Shown in pieces: positions 10,117-23,010 of a stretch of DNA of 25,959 nucleotides. Position numbers and translations under genes: made by a program. The first letter of the stretch is position 1. Every line of letters starts with the position of its first letter. Under the pieces are notes generated by a model, which saw nothing but the letters and a program-made list of their open reading frames with translations, searched no databases and was not told where the DNA came from. Source of the stretch: Lojkania enalia (lineage: Eukaryota > Ascomycota > Dothideomycetes > Pleosporales); NCBI GenBank assembly GCA_010094045.1, contig ML986820.1, forward strand, positions 35,127 through 61,085. Direction: 5' to 3'.

Positions 10117-13100
10117 ATGTTAGGATTAGCTAGTAAGACTACCTCTTTAGAGGTAGGTATAATAACTATATTTACAAGAATGCAGAACGAATTAATATAA
10201 TAATAGAAACAGCTAGTTCTAGTAGATAAATAGATAAGAAGCTTAAAAAAGACTTAGAATAGCTTTCTCGAAAGTCTTAAAGGAATATAAGGAATAGTAA
10301 ATAGTAAATAAGAGATAGGACTTACGGGAATTATCTAAAAACTTAAGTAAGTTAAAAGAGTACTACTAATAATATATTATTAATAACGAATTAAATTAGT
10401 ACTATTTAACAAGTTTAATAGAACTAGGTCTAAATTTAAAGGATTCCTAGTAGTAGTAAAGATCTATATTAATACTAACCTCGATATTATTTAATATAAA
10501 AATAAGAAAGTACTATTTATAAGAGTATACTTAATAGGTAAACTACTCGACTAGTTCTAGTCCTTCCTAATAGATTTTAAGAACTACGTAGAAGAATACT
10601 AGAAGAGTAAAACTAAAGTAATATTTACAAGTCTAGTATACTTCTAATAGAAACTTAAACTAGCGTTTGGAGATATCGACGAAGTATAAGTAGTAGAAGA
10701 TAGACTCTACAACCTAGTTTAACTAGAATCTATTACCTTATATATATAAAGCTTTTAACAGCTCTTAAATAAAGTTGCCTAGGACGACTATAGTATAATA
10801 GTAAAATTCTGTAGAGGGTTGAAAATAGAAATAAGAAGAGTAATAATATATATAAAACAACCGCAGGACCTAGTATTATACTTCTAACTAGTAAAAAGGA
10901 TTGATAACAAACTATACTAGTTTAAAAACGAGGAAAGACAAGCGTACTACTAAAGAGCACGTTTCTTAGTAAGAGCTGCTAACGCGGGCGGACTTATAGA
11001 TCTAAGTACTACTAGAGAAAAGAAGCCTAAGTTATAGGCGACTTAAGAAAAGAAGACTTAGAAGAAAGATATTAAGTACTATAATTGTTAGAAACTAGAA
11101 TATATAGTAAAGAAATATCGAAGTAAAAAGAAAGAAAAGAGAAACCGGCTTATAGAAGATAAACCGCAGGAAGCAGGTAAAGAAAAACTAGCTATAACTA
11201 TAGAATATAGAACTTTATATTAGTCCTTCTATGACGAAGATAAGTATTAAATATACCGACAACTTAAAGAAGCTATAGGATATTAGCCTTAGAAGAAAAC
11301 GTAACTTATAGTAACGTAAGAATATATGAAAAAATAGCTAGAAGAAGTTTAGGAAATATTAGATAAGGATAAAGAGATAAATACCCCGTTATAAATAGAA
11401 GAAGCTACTACTAGAATACTAACACCTAAACTAGCACCTAGAGTATATTCTATATACCGACGAGGAATAATCGAGTATAAATAGAGAACCCCGGCTCTTA
11501 TAGCTACCCTATAAGAAGAACTACCTATAAAGTTCTATAATAAAAATAGACTAGGATAAGATATTATTAACGTTTATAAAGAATAGTAAAATATCTACCC
11601 TAGGGAAATCTACTTCTTATACTTCTAAAAATAGATAGAAATAATAAAAGTAGTAGAAAAACACCTTAATATAATAGATTGGGATAAGACTATATATATA
11701 GTACGGAAAGTAGTAGCCTTCTTACAAAGTAAAGTACTAGTAAAATACTAGGTACTAAAGGTATTATAATATAAATAAGAATAGGATTACTAGGTTAGAG
11801 AAAACGATAACCCCTATATAAACTAATACTACCTAGTATATTTTAAGATAGTATAGATATCGTATATTAAACGACAGTATAAGGCCTACTAAAAAAGAAA
11901 AGAAAATATAGGTGTATAGCTAAGACGACTAAACGAAGATAAAGTACTAGAAAATCCTATAAAGTAAGAAGTTATAATAGGATAGGAAGTTACTAAACAA
12001 ACCTAAAACTATATAGTACTCGAATCTAGACCTCTACTACCTAAAGTATATATTAGAGGAAGACTATAGTATAAATATCTAGAACGGAAATGCCCGAAAT
12101 ATATATCTATAAAAGAAGTAATAGCCTATTAGCCTAAGATAACTTAGCTATATAGAAATATAGGAGAATACTATCTTATAACACCCGGATAATACTATAG
12201 CTATAAAATATATATACTTATTAATAGTAGAGTAATAAAGAATTTTATAGCTAGCAACTATATTACTAGAAAAGGAATACCTATAGTATAATTAGAACAA
12301 CCCTATATAATCTAAATTATAGAAGGGAAAGATTTCTAGAAGAAAGTTATATATACTATAGAACTAGGAGAATTTAAAATTTTAGGAACAACCTAATAAG
12401 GATAGATATTCTAAATTATAGAAATTACCGACTATAATATTATCTTAGGAATTCTATAGTTAAGAAAAGAAAACCCTTAAATAAACTAGTAAACAGGACG
12501 AATTATCCTTAAAAACTCTAGTTAACTAATTAAGGAACAACTTACTATAATAGTAAAAGAAGTAGTAAAAGAATTATTCCTAACAGGAAACGTATTATAT
12601 AGTATATCTAAGGAATACTAATATTTAATAGAATAATTCTAAGAACTACTATAATACCTATCTAAATATAGAGAATATAATTACAAAATTAAACTATAAC
12701 TAGGAAAAGAACCTAGATATAGACTAATATACAGCCTAATATTAAGGGAAATAGAAGCCCTAGAATAATATATAGATAAATACCTGAAGAAGAGAATAAT
12801 TAGAGAATTAAACTTACTAGCAGCATACCCTATACTCTTTATAGATAAGAAAGAAATAATAGATCTATAAATATATATCGATTATCGCACCCTTAATAAT
12901 ATTATAATTAAAGACTAATATCTCTTACTACTTATCCGTAACTTAAGGGACCAACTAAAAGAAGCTACTATCTTTATAAAATTAGACATTTAGAACGCGT
13001 ACTATTAAATCCGCATTAAAAAAGAAGACGAATAGAAAATAGCATTTAGAATAAAAAAGAGACTTTTTAAATACCTAGTTATACCATTTAAACTTACTAA

Positions 13101-13715
13101 TATACCAGCTACTTTTTAAAAACGAATTAATAAGGTATTAAGACCCTACTTTAGACGATTCTATATAGTATACTTAGACGATATTCTCGTATATTTAAAA
13201 ATAAAACAGGAATATAAGAAATATATTAAATAAGTACTACGCGTATTATAAGTAGTAAAACTATACCTTAAAGTAAAAAAGTGCGAATTCTATACTACGC
13301 AAATAGACTACTTAAAATTTATTATTAAACTAGGACAATTATAAATAGACCCGAATAAATTAATAGTAATTAGAAACTAGTTAACTTTAAAGTTAGTTAA
13401 AGACGTCTAATCCTTTATAGAATTTTATAACTTTTACCGAACTTTTATAGACGATTAGAGTAATATAACTACACCCTTAACTTAACTGTTAAAGAAGGAT
13501 GTTACTTTTATATAGGGAAACGAATAAGAGAAAGCCTTCTAAGAAGTTAAGAAGCAATTTTAACAAGAACTAGTACTAAAACTCTATAACCCAGAAAAGA
13601 AAGCTTTTATAGAAACTAACGTATTAGAAATAAGAATAGCCGGAATCCTTATATAGATCTATAATAGGAAATAATATCTAGTAGTATACTATTTATAAAA
13701 ACTTATACTAGTAGA
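10117..13715 (+). pseudogene. Element B gag-pol, 5' part (Gag, protease, RT, start of RNase H)
   Basis: An ATG at 10117-10119 opens a frame that stays in register for 3.6 kb, so this start is well supported (MLGLASKTT...). The N-terminus is Gln/Lys/Leu-rich and looks coiled-coil. Gag core lies at about 10420-10960 (SKFKGFLVVVKIY...VYLIGKLLD). The zinc knuckle is at 11077-11125 (YYNC.KLEYIVKKY, from CxxCxxxxHxxxxC). Protease follows at about 12190-12470; its DSG-type Asp is Asn at 12223-12225, and an ILG motif follows. Reverse transcriptase runs from about 12690 to 13250 with YLDDILVY intact at 13171-13194. RNase H begins about 13480. The frame is cut at 13711-13715 by element C. Many TAA and TAG codons replace Gln or Trp, so no protein can be made. 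The same frame resumes at 20914. Confidence 0.88.
13711..13715 (+). repeat. Target-site duplication of element C, left copy (GTAGA)
   Basis: GTAGA precedes the 5' LTR of element C and recurs at 20914-20918. Joining the flanks with one copy restores the RNase H reading frame of element B (LILV then EINYNIYNQELL). Confidence 0.88.
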
Positions 13716-13994
13716 TATAATAATACGAAGGAATCGTTCTACGAAAAGCTTTATATATAACCTTATCCTAAAGCTTTTTACTTATCTTATTCTACCCCCA
13801 GCTCCGCTCTTTTTCCCTTCCGTATATAGTTATATACTCCCTTATAAGTAGTTTAGTAGTTCTTCTATATCCTTTTATATAAGGTCTATAAGTATTAATA
13901 AAATTCCTAGGTTTCTAAACCCTTACGTACTTCTATATACCTCTAAATAGATTTGTATTATATTCGGACCTATTATCTTACCTACGCTATTATA
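13716..13994 (+). repeat. Element C 5' LTR
   Basis: It starts TATAATAATACG and ends CTATTATA (TG and CA ends probably lost to RIP). It aligns without indels to 20635-20913 with about 26 differences, all transitions. It contains a C-rich patch near 13794-13815. Confidence 0.9.
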
Positions 13995-14450
13995 TTATAT
14001 AGAAGAATTTAATACTACTAATAATAGTCTCTTTAATAATATTATATTAATTATTTATTTAACTATATCTAAGTCTAAAATATACCTAATTTAGTTTAGA
14101 TTATAATATTTATATACTATTATATTAAATTATTTAGTTATCTAAATAGGATTTTAAAAACCTCTTATTAACTAAAGCCTTTAAGTTTAAAACTTTCTAT
14201 CCTCTATAATTAGAATTACCTTTAGAAAAGCCGCGTAGAGTATACTTAGGTAGAAATTTAGAGACTACTAATAACCTATTAGAATTAGAGGTAACTACCG
14301 ATATCTAACTATAATTTACCTTCTAATTTCTATACTAGAATCGATACACGTATAAGTTATAGTAAGAGTAAGCTTCTATCTACGCGTATAGAATAACTGT
14401 TACCTCCTATAAGGGGCCTTATAATAGGCGGACCCTTTTCTATAGGACCT
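13995..14450 (+). other. Element C leader between 5' LTR and gag
   Basis: This is the leader of element C. No primer-binding site could be matched to a tRNA with confidence, and no gene is seen. It includes moderately GC-rich patches around 14220-14250 and 14400-14450. Confidence 0.5.
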
Positions 14451-15569
14451 ATAATAAAGAACCTATCTAATTTAGAGGGAAATTAGAGTAAACTAACCCT
14501 TAAAGAATAAATTACAATTTTATAAGAGGAGATTATATACTTAATATAATAGAGAACTATTAGTCTTAATTAACCTCTATAAACTACCGAATTAGAACTA
14601 ATAATATACTAGAAAACTTTTACAACTCCTCTAGTAAGAAACCTCTTAGCTATTTTTAAGTCCTCTTAAGCCTACTTTACTAAATATACGCCTAAGATTA
14701 AAAGCTTTATAGATAGTAGTAAACCTATATTTAAATAATAGCAAGCCTTAATTCTAGACTAATTTAAGATTAATATAGATTACTATCTAATAGAGTATAT
14801 ATATATAGTATTAGTATAGAGATATACCTCTAGTACTATAAAAGGGTATCTAGAGCTAAAATACCTAGCTAAATTAGACTAGTATTAGTTTAAGAATATT
14901 AAAGAAATAATTTTACTTCTATAATCGTATTTTATTATAGATAATAAAGAGATAGAGGCGCGATAGGCGTTTTAGGTTCTAAGAATAAATAAGAAAGAAG
15001 CGTTCTTAACTTTTAAAGCTCGCTTTATTAGTATAGCTATTAGAGGATACATATCCTAATCTAAGTAGTTCTTCTACCTATAGGATAAGATTCTCCCTAA
15101 CTTAAGGATATTAAACCTTAGCTTTAAGCTTATATAGAAAGGCTCTTTTAATACTATAGTCGCCTACTTAACAGCTTATAATATAGAAAGGAGGAACGTT
15201 TCTAACCTTTTAGAATAAACTGTTAGCCTATAGGTTACAGCTAAAATAAATTCGGATTAGTACTAGAAGGTTTCTAAGAGTATATCTAAAGTAACCTATA
15301 ATCTAATACTATTCTAACCTACTCTAGTATTAATACCTTATTCTACTATAATCGTTTTTTAATAACCTAGCAAGACTCTTACACCTAAAAGGTATACAAC
15401 TCTAGATAATTACTATAACTATAGTAAACTAGGATATTTTATAAATAAATATATAGTTTTTAAAATATAAGAGATAGAAGTTAAATAAAAGAAGATTAAG
15501 AAAGAAGAGTTTCTAGACGTAAACGAGTACTACCTAGATAGTTCTTAGGTGGGAAATAGAAACGCCTAA
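14451..15569 (+). pseudogene. Element C Gag, RIP-inactivated
   Basis: The frame from ATA at 14451 (possibly an original ATG) shows a leucine-rich, probably coiled-coil N-terminus (NLEGN...SKLTLKE). A capsid-like core follows from about 14640 to 15240 (TPKIKSFIDSSKPIFK, KGYLELKYLAKLDQYQFK, LTFKARFISIAIRGY). The zinc knuckle at about 15411-15452 reads YYNYSKLGYFINKY, where the family has CxxCxxxxHxxxxC: all three Cys and the His have become Tyr, each one transition away (TGC/TGT to TAC/TAT, CAT/CAC to TAT/TAC). The first in-frame stop after the shift site is TAA at 15567-15569. The start is uncertain. Confidence 0.75.
15551..15557 (+). promoter_or_regulatory. Candidate -1 ribosomal frameshift site GGGAAAT
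   Basis: The heptamer reads G GGA AAT in the Gag frame, the X XXY YYZ register of -1 slippery sites. Shifting here moves translation from the Gag frame into the protease-pol frame, which is the frame used downstream. No downstream stem or pseudoknot was established, so the role is inferred. A RIP-independent indel could also explain the frame change. Confidence 0.4.
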
Positions 15570-18500
15570 GAAAACTCTCTATCTTAGATTTAAGTAAGTA
15601 TAATTTATTAAACATTAATTTATTATATTTATTTAGAGGAAAGTACTTCTAAATTTCTACTATTCTATATTTAAAAGGTATTAGTATACAACTAAACGTT
15701 CTTATTAATATAAGCGCCTAAGGCTTCCTATTTCTTAATTCTATAGTAGCTAGATTACTCTTCTAAACTCTATATATATTAATATAGTATTTACCCTTTA
15801 AAATTACTATTAAAGGTTTTTAGGACCGAATCTAAACTCTAGTTAATTAGTATATCTACTTACACCTATAAATTAATAGGAGAACTATTTAAAACTATTT
15901 ATTTATTATTATAGATCTAAGTATTTAGGATTATATTATTAGTATTAAATAGTTATATTATTTTTAACTCCAGCTAGATACGGATAAAAATTAGATTATA
16001 TAGCTTTTTAAGTATCCTACTACTTATAATTTTTCACCTCCTCTTCTTATATAATTAACTCAGCTAGTATATAATAAGGAGGTAGAGCTAAATATCTAGT
16101 AACACGATACTCTATAGGAAAAGAACTAGTATTAGTAGTCCCGTAGTCTAACTATCTATTATATTAAGGATCTACTAAGACTACTAAAACTATATTAGTC
16201 TTTTATAGCTTATAGTCTAAATAAGCTTAGAGCTTCTATATACCCGTATATAATAAAGTCCGAACTCGATCTAAAAAAAGTTTATTCTCCTATTATCGCT
16301 TTTATTTTAGCTAATACTTTCTACTTTAATATAAAGAGGAAAAAGAACAAGTTTTTCTCTACATCTTTATACGAAATCGAGCGGCTGATTAAAGATAAGT
16401 AAGCTCTAGAGCTGGAAGATAGAGCTAAAAACGAAGTACTAGTAAATCTCCAATTACTATCTAAATACTATAGGTATTAGGATATATTTAGTAAAACTAC
16501 GGCTTATTAATTATTAGAATACTACTCTTATAATTATAAGATTATTCTTATAGAACCCCTCTCTAATAGTTACGGCCTATTATATAAGTAGAATATTAAA
16601 GAGCTGGAGGTAACTAAGAAGTATATTATAGATAATCTATAGTATAGGTATATTAAGTAGAGTTAGAGCTCTTTTATATCTCCAATCCTTTACGTCTATA
16701 AATCTAATAGTAACTTATATATCTGCGTAGATTATTATAAACTTAATACTCTTACCTATAAAAATATATATCTAATACTATATATAAATAAACTCCTATC
16801 TAGGCCTACTAAAGTAGTAATTTTTACTAAGTTTAATATTCGCGCAGCCTTTAATAAAATTAGAATAGATTCTAGTTCTAAGAAATATACTACCTTTCAA
16901 ACTTAATATAGAACCTATAAGTATAAAGTTCTACCTTTTAGATTATATAACGGCCTAGTAACTTACTAGTACTATATAAATAACGTACTAATCGACTACC
17001 TAGATAACTTCTATATTACTTATCTAGACGATATTCTTATCTACTCTAAAGATAAGGCGACACACGCTATTTACGTTAAGAAAGTTCTTAAAAAATTACG
17101 TTAAGTAGAGTTATAAGTTAATATTAAGAAGAGCAAATTCTATATTACTTAAACTAAATACCTTAGCTATATCCTATTAAATAAAGGCCTTAAGGTTAAT
17201 CTAGAGAAGGTAGAAGTACTATACAACTAGTAGCTACCTACTACTATAACGGGTGTAAAATCCTTCTTAGGTTTTACTAGATTCTATTAATAGTTTATAC
17301 CAGAATTCTCGTGTGTTATAAAGCTAATTATCGTACTATAGAACCCTATAACCCCTTTTATATAGACTTTAAAATGTAATATTACCTTTAAGAAATTAAA
17401 GTTAACCCTATTAAGTATACCTATACTCTACTACTTTAACCCTATATTAGAAATAAAGATAGAAACTAATACTTCTAATAGAGTAGTTGTAGAAGTACTA
17501 TTATAGAAACATCTTAATAGAAAATAGTACCCTATAGCGTTCTATAATAAAGTTCTATCCGGTTTAGAACTGAACTAGAAGATTTATAATAAGAAACTAT
17601 TTACAATTGTTACTATATTTAAATAATAGAGGGTAGAACTTATTTTAGTAGCTACTAGGACTCTAGTATACACCGATTATCGCTTACTTAAATATTTTAT
17701 AACTATAAAGGTACTTAATACTTATTAAATTTATTAGACCGAGGAATTAGTTTAATATTAGTTCTAAATTAAGTATACTTTAGATAAGAATAATACTAGA
17801 ATAGACATCTTTAGTCATCGCGAATAAGATATAGAAAACTTAAAAGTAGCTTAAATTAACAACTAGTTAAGAGTCCTACTCGAACCGTATTAACTTCACC
17901 CCTGAATTAATACTGAATTAGTCTAGTCCTATATTACCTAAATAACAACTTAAGCGGCTATACTAAATATTATTAAAAGCTAGAAGTAGGTTATATTACT
18001 AGACTCTCTAGAGTTAATCGATATATTACTATAAGAAAACTAAGTCTCCTTCGCGTAAGAACGCACCCTTTTATTCTACAAGTATTAGATAGAGAATAGA
18101 CTACTCCTCTATAATAATTATTTATATATTCTATCAGATTTAGGCTTTTATATATAACTTATATAAGAGACTTATAACTAAGTATCCTCTATATACCTAA
18201 GCGCTACTAAAACCTATTAGTTACTATCCTAGAAGTACTACTAGAAGGGTATAAAAGCTACTTATAAACAATATATACGGAATTATATCTTATATTATAA
18301 AGCTTATCTAAAATAAACCTAAACCCTAGGTTTTATCTATTTACTTCCTATAATTAATTAACTAATATAGTACCTATATATTAACTTTAAGAATTTTTCT
18401 ATAGATAAGTTCAGATATAATTAGATTATAGTAGTAATTAATCGCCTATCTAAATAAGTAGTATTTATTCTCTACTATTATATAATTAACGTATAGAGAA

Positions 18501-19552
18501 TAGCTAAATTATTTATTTAATAGGTGTACCGCTTTAGCTATACACCTGAAACTATTATTTTAGACCGAAGACCTTAATTTATATCTAGTTTCTAGTCTAA
18601 ATTCTACTATATTTTAGGTATAAAGATTAAACTATCTACTACTTATTATAAAAAGATTAACGGATAGACGGAGATTATAAATAAATATATTAACTAGAGA
18701 CTGCGCCCTTTTATATTCTTCTATTAAAATAACTAGAGTTCTCTATTACCTATACTTAATTAAGTATAAGCGACTCTACCCTATATAACTATTAGAATAT
18801 CCCTATATTAGATCTTATACGGATCTAAGCCCTGTTAGAATTAGGATTAGAAATATTCTATTAATCCTATTACTATAATAGACAAATTAAATTATAAGAA
18901 CGCTTTAGCTCTAGTAACTTATATATATACAGCCTAGAAAACTATAAAGGCTAATATTTAAAAAGCTTAGGATTATATATAATCTATTATTAACTATTAC
19001 TAGTAACCAATTAATTAGTAGATTAGTAATATAGTCTACTTAAATACTAAAAACCTTACGGTCTAGAAACCGAGCTAAAAGCTATCTAATTAATAGAAGG
19101 GACCTTTTAAAGTATTAGAATAGGTTAGAAACTTATACTATTTATAACTACCCCTAAGATTAAGAATATATAATATTTTCGTACTAAACCTACTATATAA
19201 AAACTCTTAGAATCCTCTACTAGGGTAAGAAGCTCTAAAACCACCCGCTATCGCTATTAAGGGGGTAGAAGAGTAGGAGGTTAAGGAAATACTAGCTAGT
19301 AAGCTATATTATAAAACCCTTAAATACTGTATAAAATAGGTAGAATATAATTCTAATCTAGTCTAATATAAAGTCTTAAATTTTATAGGTTCGCTTTATA
19401 AGCTAAGAGCTTTTTATAATAAGTATCCGAATTAGCTAGGACTCCTAAAAGCCCTAATTAAATAGATTAAGGTATATAAAGATAGTATAGAGAATATAGA
19501 TTACCTAGTAGACGATAATATATAAGAGTTAAGTAGTAGATTTAAAAACTAA
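15556..19552 (+). pseudogene. Element C Pol (protease, RT, RNase H, integrase, chromodomain)
   Basis: The frame is -1 relative to Gag and runs about 4 kb to a TAA at 19550-19552. Protease is at about 15650-15960; its DTGA-type motif is now NISA with the Asp codon turned to Asn at 15707-15709. Reverse transcriptase spans about 16540-17110 with YLDDILIYS intact at 17021-17047. RNase H follows to about 17800. The integrase zinc-binding region is near 18060-18300. The integrase core is at about 18370-18750, with its first acidic residue changed to Asn and the LDRRPQFIS and INGQTEIIN segments preserved. The chromodomain is at 19271-19420 (EVKEILASKLYY...VEYNSNLV...LNFIGSLYKLRAFYNKYP). Dozens of TAA and TAG codons sit at Gln or Trp positions. 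The exact pol start depends on the frameshift. Confidence 0.87.
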
Positions 19553-20619
19553 AGTATAGGCCTAAAATTACTCCTCTATAAAATCTAGAGGGTCTAATAG
19601 TAGGCTGTTAGATACCTCTCTAGTCTTCTCCTCTTCTACTCTTCTTCCCTTTTCTTCCTTCCGGACTTCTCTTAAACCTCCTCTACCTTATCTTTAACCG
19701 CCCGAGAGCGCCGCGATATCAGCTTAAAGGCTAGATACTAGAGTCTTTAAGGCTGAAACCTAATAGAGTAACTTAGTACTCTAGTAGAATAAAGCTATCT
19801 AGATACTAGCTATAAGAAGACTATCTTTCTAACTCTTTATAATCTAGGCTATAAGCGCTAGGCTATAAGTAGACTCTAAAATAGCCTTAAAAGCTACCTT
19901 TTTATCCTCCTTATCTCTTATATATCAGGCTACTATCTATAGTTTAAGATAGCCCCGGAGGACTAGAAACTCCTCCTTATAGTATAAGGGGATCTATAAG
20001 TACGTTAATAGTAAATACTCTACTAGTATTAGATATAATTTATACGGGGTTATACTTTTTATTTTATAAGGTATAATACTCGCATTTTTTTAATCTTAGA
20101 AACTAAAAGGTAAATATTATATACTACCTATAGGCAAGCGCACGTATAGTTTAAAAGTAGATAATTTAGAAGATTTTTAAAGAGGCTCTAGAAGGTAAGT
20201 AGAGTAGTATATTAATTAATTTTTTTCTATAAGGTGTTAGTAATATTTTAATAATTAATAGTTCTAGGAACGCGTAATAATATATATAGAGTAGAAGTTG
20301 TTATTTAGTTAAGAAAGCTTAGTTAATAGTAACCTAGTAATATACTAGGGCTGGTAAACGCTTATTACTATACGCGACGAAATTGTAATATTAATAAACC
20401 GTTATAATAGTAGTTACCAGCCAATATATAGGTTAATTATACTTACTATAAAAACCTTACTTAACATTTATATTAATATATAAACGTATCTCTATAGGTA
20501 ACCGCATATATTAGCTTTTACTAATAAATACCTCCTTAAAGAAATTTCTTTATACTAGAACCTATCTATAATAGCTCTAATTCCCTCCCGAACTAGTATA
20601 GATAGGGACTATCAGCCTA
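19553..20619. other. Element C 3' region, no confirmed gene
   Basis: Between the pol stop and the polypurine tract there is about 1 kb. A pyrimidine-rich run lies at 19618-19665 and a GC-richer patch at 19700-19722. On the minus strand from about 19830 to 19600 one frame is fairly open once RIP stops are ignored. It ends in a charged, coil-like segment (SRRSRAVKDKVEEV, then EKSGRKKREE). Coding capacity is unproven; see the similar antisense frame in element B. Confidence 0.4.
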
Positions 20620-20634
20620 TAAGGAGGGGGGTAG
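20620..20634 (+). other. Element C polypurine tract
   Basis: AAGGAGGGGGGTAG ends directly at the 3' LTR and is the expected plus-strand primer. A run of six G in this AT-rich block stands out; G not followed or preceded by a CA/TG context is not a RIP target. Confidence 0.75.
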
Positions 20635-20913
20635 TATAATAATACGAAGGAATTGTTCTATAAAAAGCTTTATATATAACCTTATCTTAAAGCTTTTTAC
20701 TTATCTTATTCTACCCCCAGCTCCGCCCCTTTTCCCTTCTATATATAGTTGTATACTCCCTTATAAGTAGCTTAGTAGTTCTTCTATATCCTTTTATATA
20801 AGGCCTATAGGTATTAATAGAATTCCTAGGTCCCTAAACTCCTACGTACTCCTATATACCTCTAAGTAGATTTATACTATATTTAGACCTATTATCTTAT
20901 CTATACTATTATA
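20635..20913 (+). repeat. Element C 3' LTR
   Basis: Partner of 13716-13994 with identical length, starting TATAATAATACG and ending CTATTATA. The GTAGA duplication follows directly. Confidence 0.9.
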
Positions 20914-20918
20914 GTAGA
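20914..20918 (+). repeat. Target-site duplication of element C, right copy (GTAGA)
   Basis: Exact repeat of 13711-13715. In this copy it also forms the first codons of the resumed RNase H frame of element B. Confidence 0.88.
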
Positions 20919-22803
20919 GATAAATTATAATATATATAACTAAGAACTTCTAGCTATTATAATATACTTTAAAGAATAGCGTATATACCTATAAAGAGTA
21001 AAATAGTAAACTAAAATCTATTACAATTATAAAAACTTTACTACCTTTCTTACTACTAAAACTCTTACTCCTAGATAGGTTAGATAGTTATAAAAACTAG
21101 TTATATTCGACTTTAAGATTATTTAAATTAGCGGAAGATAAAACCGAAGAGTAGACGTATTAAGTAGACTACCAGGATATAAGTAAGAAAAGGGAACTAT
21201 AGCTATACTACTAAGAAAATAATAAGATAGAAGTATAGTATATAATTACTTAAAACTTATAGTAATAACTATTACTAAAGAAGCGAGCTAGATAATACTA
21301 GTTAGATTAGTAATAGACGGAATACCCGAAGAACTCTAAGAATAAGAACTAGAATAGATAGATAGACTACTATACATCTACAACTAAATCTATATACTAA
21401 CTAAAATTAGAAAAGAATTTATTAGACAATTTTATAAAGCTCCTACCTACGGATATTAAGGAATAGAAAAAACGCTAGAACGAATCCTTAGAGGATTCTA
21501 CTTTCTTAAAGTAAGGGAATAGATAAAGAACACGTTACAAGAATATATAGACTGCTAATAAAATAAACCTAATAGATATGCATCCTATAGACTATTATAA
21601 AATCTAGAAATATCTACTAAACTATAAACGGAAGTTACTATAGACTTTATTATTAAACTACTAAAGTTAAAAGACTACCCTAAAGAAGAAATATATAACT
21701 CTATTATAATAATTATAGATAGACTTATAAAATATACCTACTTTATCCCCTATAATAAAGTATTATTAGTAGAACAAGTTGTAAACATCTTTCTAAAATA
21801 GATTGTAGTATAATATAGAGTACTATAAAAGATAATTATAAACTAAAATACTAAGTTTACTTTAAAGTTTTAGTAAATAATTTTAAACTTACTAGAAATT
21901 AAATATAAAATATCTATAGTATTTTACCTATAAACAGATAAATAGATAGAATAAATAAACTAAATAGTAGAGTAATACCTATAATACTACCTTAACTACT
22001 AATAAAATAATTAGGTAATACTACTACTAATAGTACAACTCGCGTATAATAGTACTATATATAGTATAACTAGAATATTACTATTTATAGTAAACTATAG
22101 ATATAAACTAAAAACCTATAATACTCTAATTAAAGTAGTATTATAGGTACTACAGGTAGAGGAATAAGTCAAGATTATTTAACAAACGTAAGACTTACTA
22201 AAGAAAGACTTCTAGTTCCTATAATATACTATAAAGAAATATTATAATAAGAAATATAAACAACTACCTTACTTTAAAAAGAGAGAAAACGTTTAGCTAC
22301 TACGACGAAATATTTAAAGTAAACAACTAAGTAGTAAACTAGACTATATTAAAATTAGACTATATAAGATCGAAGAATAAATATTACCCGTAAACTATTA
22401 ACTTAAATTACCTACAACTATAAAAATCTACCTAACCTTCTATATTATACTTATAAAAAGGGCATCCTAAAATACTAAACTAATAGTATATAATATAGAC
22501 GTATATAGAGAAGATTAGGAATAGAAAGTTAAGAAGATAACGAGATATAAGATATAGAATAGTAAATAATACTATCTAATTAAATGGTTAGAAATAGATA
22601 AATATAGGAACTTATAGAGCGATACCTAAAAACTAGAAGAAAACCTTAGCTCTATAGTATTGTAGGTATATTATAAAACCTAAATTTATAAAGAAAATCT
22701 AGAGATAAAATAGTAGGATTAAACAATATTAGCTGTATTATAAGAGGCAACTCCGCTTTAAGAAGAAGACCCGCCTCGCGATCCGCTTCTTTCTCTTTCT
22801 TAA
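20914..22803 (+). pseudogene. Element B gag-pol, 3' part (RNase H, integrase, chromodomain)
   Basis: The frame continues from 10117-13715 in the same register. The rest of RNase H runs to about 21170 (INYNIYNQELLAII, then DFKIIQISGRQNRRVDVLSR). The integrase zinc-binding region is near 21420-21570 (FYKAPTYGYQGIEKTL...YIDCQQNK). The core runs from about 21620 to 22060: the first Asp is kept at 21643-21645 (TIDFI), the second is Asn (INQNTKFT), and the Glu is kept in QTDKQIEQIN. The C-terminal domain ends with KLPTTIKIYLTFYI. The chromodomain is at about 22509-22640 (KKITRYKIQNSKQYYLIKWLEIDKY) with one Trp codon still intact. I end the frame at TAA 22801-22803, but a RIP-made stop there is equally possible. 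Confidence 0.86.
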
Positions 22804-23010
22804 GCTACTCCTATATATATTTATAACCCTCTACCTGCCTATATTTTACTTATTTACAAATCTTATAAAGATGCTAAATCTTTATATAAGCTACTACTAC
22901 CTTATTAAAAAGTTGTTCTAACTCTTCCTAGGCTAGACGAATCTCCTCCTCCAGCTTCGCAACTTTAGTATTCTACTTTACTACTAGGAAGAGTTAAGAA
23001 TAAACTAGTA
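22700..23010 (-). pseudogene. Antisense coiled-coil reading frame in element B 3' region
   Basis: On the minus strand, one frame reads about 75 residues of strongly charged heptad-like sequence: VAKLEEEIRLAQEELEQLF, NKVVVAYIKIQHLYKICKQ, VKYRQVEGYKYI, then QLKKEKEADREAGLL. The only stops are TAA and TAG codons explainable from Gln. It overlaps the end of the sense gag-pol frame. Upstream, at about 23260-23011, a Pro/Gln-rich frame is open in a different register (NTSPLLFNSR, RLFRRDDYILF). Antisense ORFs between pol and the 3' LTR are known in some LTR retrotransposons, so this may be an accessory gene of the element. Start, end and function are unknown. Confidence 0.4.

Larger units (their letters stand above)
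13716..20913 (+). mobile_element. Ty3/Gypsy chromovirus C, complete, nested in element B
   Basis: The element is 7,198 bp long, with two 279-bp LTRs, an exact GTAGA duplication and a polypurine tract before the 3' LTR. It encodes Gag in one frame, then protease, reverse transcriptase, RNase H, integrase and chromodomain in the -1 frame. It is the youngest insertion of the hAT-B-C stack. RIP-type stops are abundant throughout. Confidence 0.92.
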
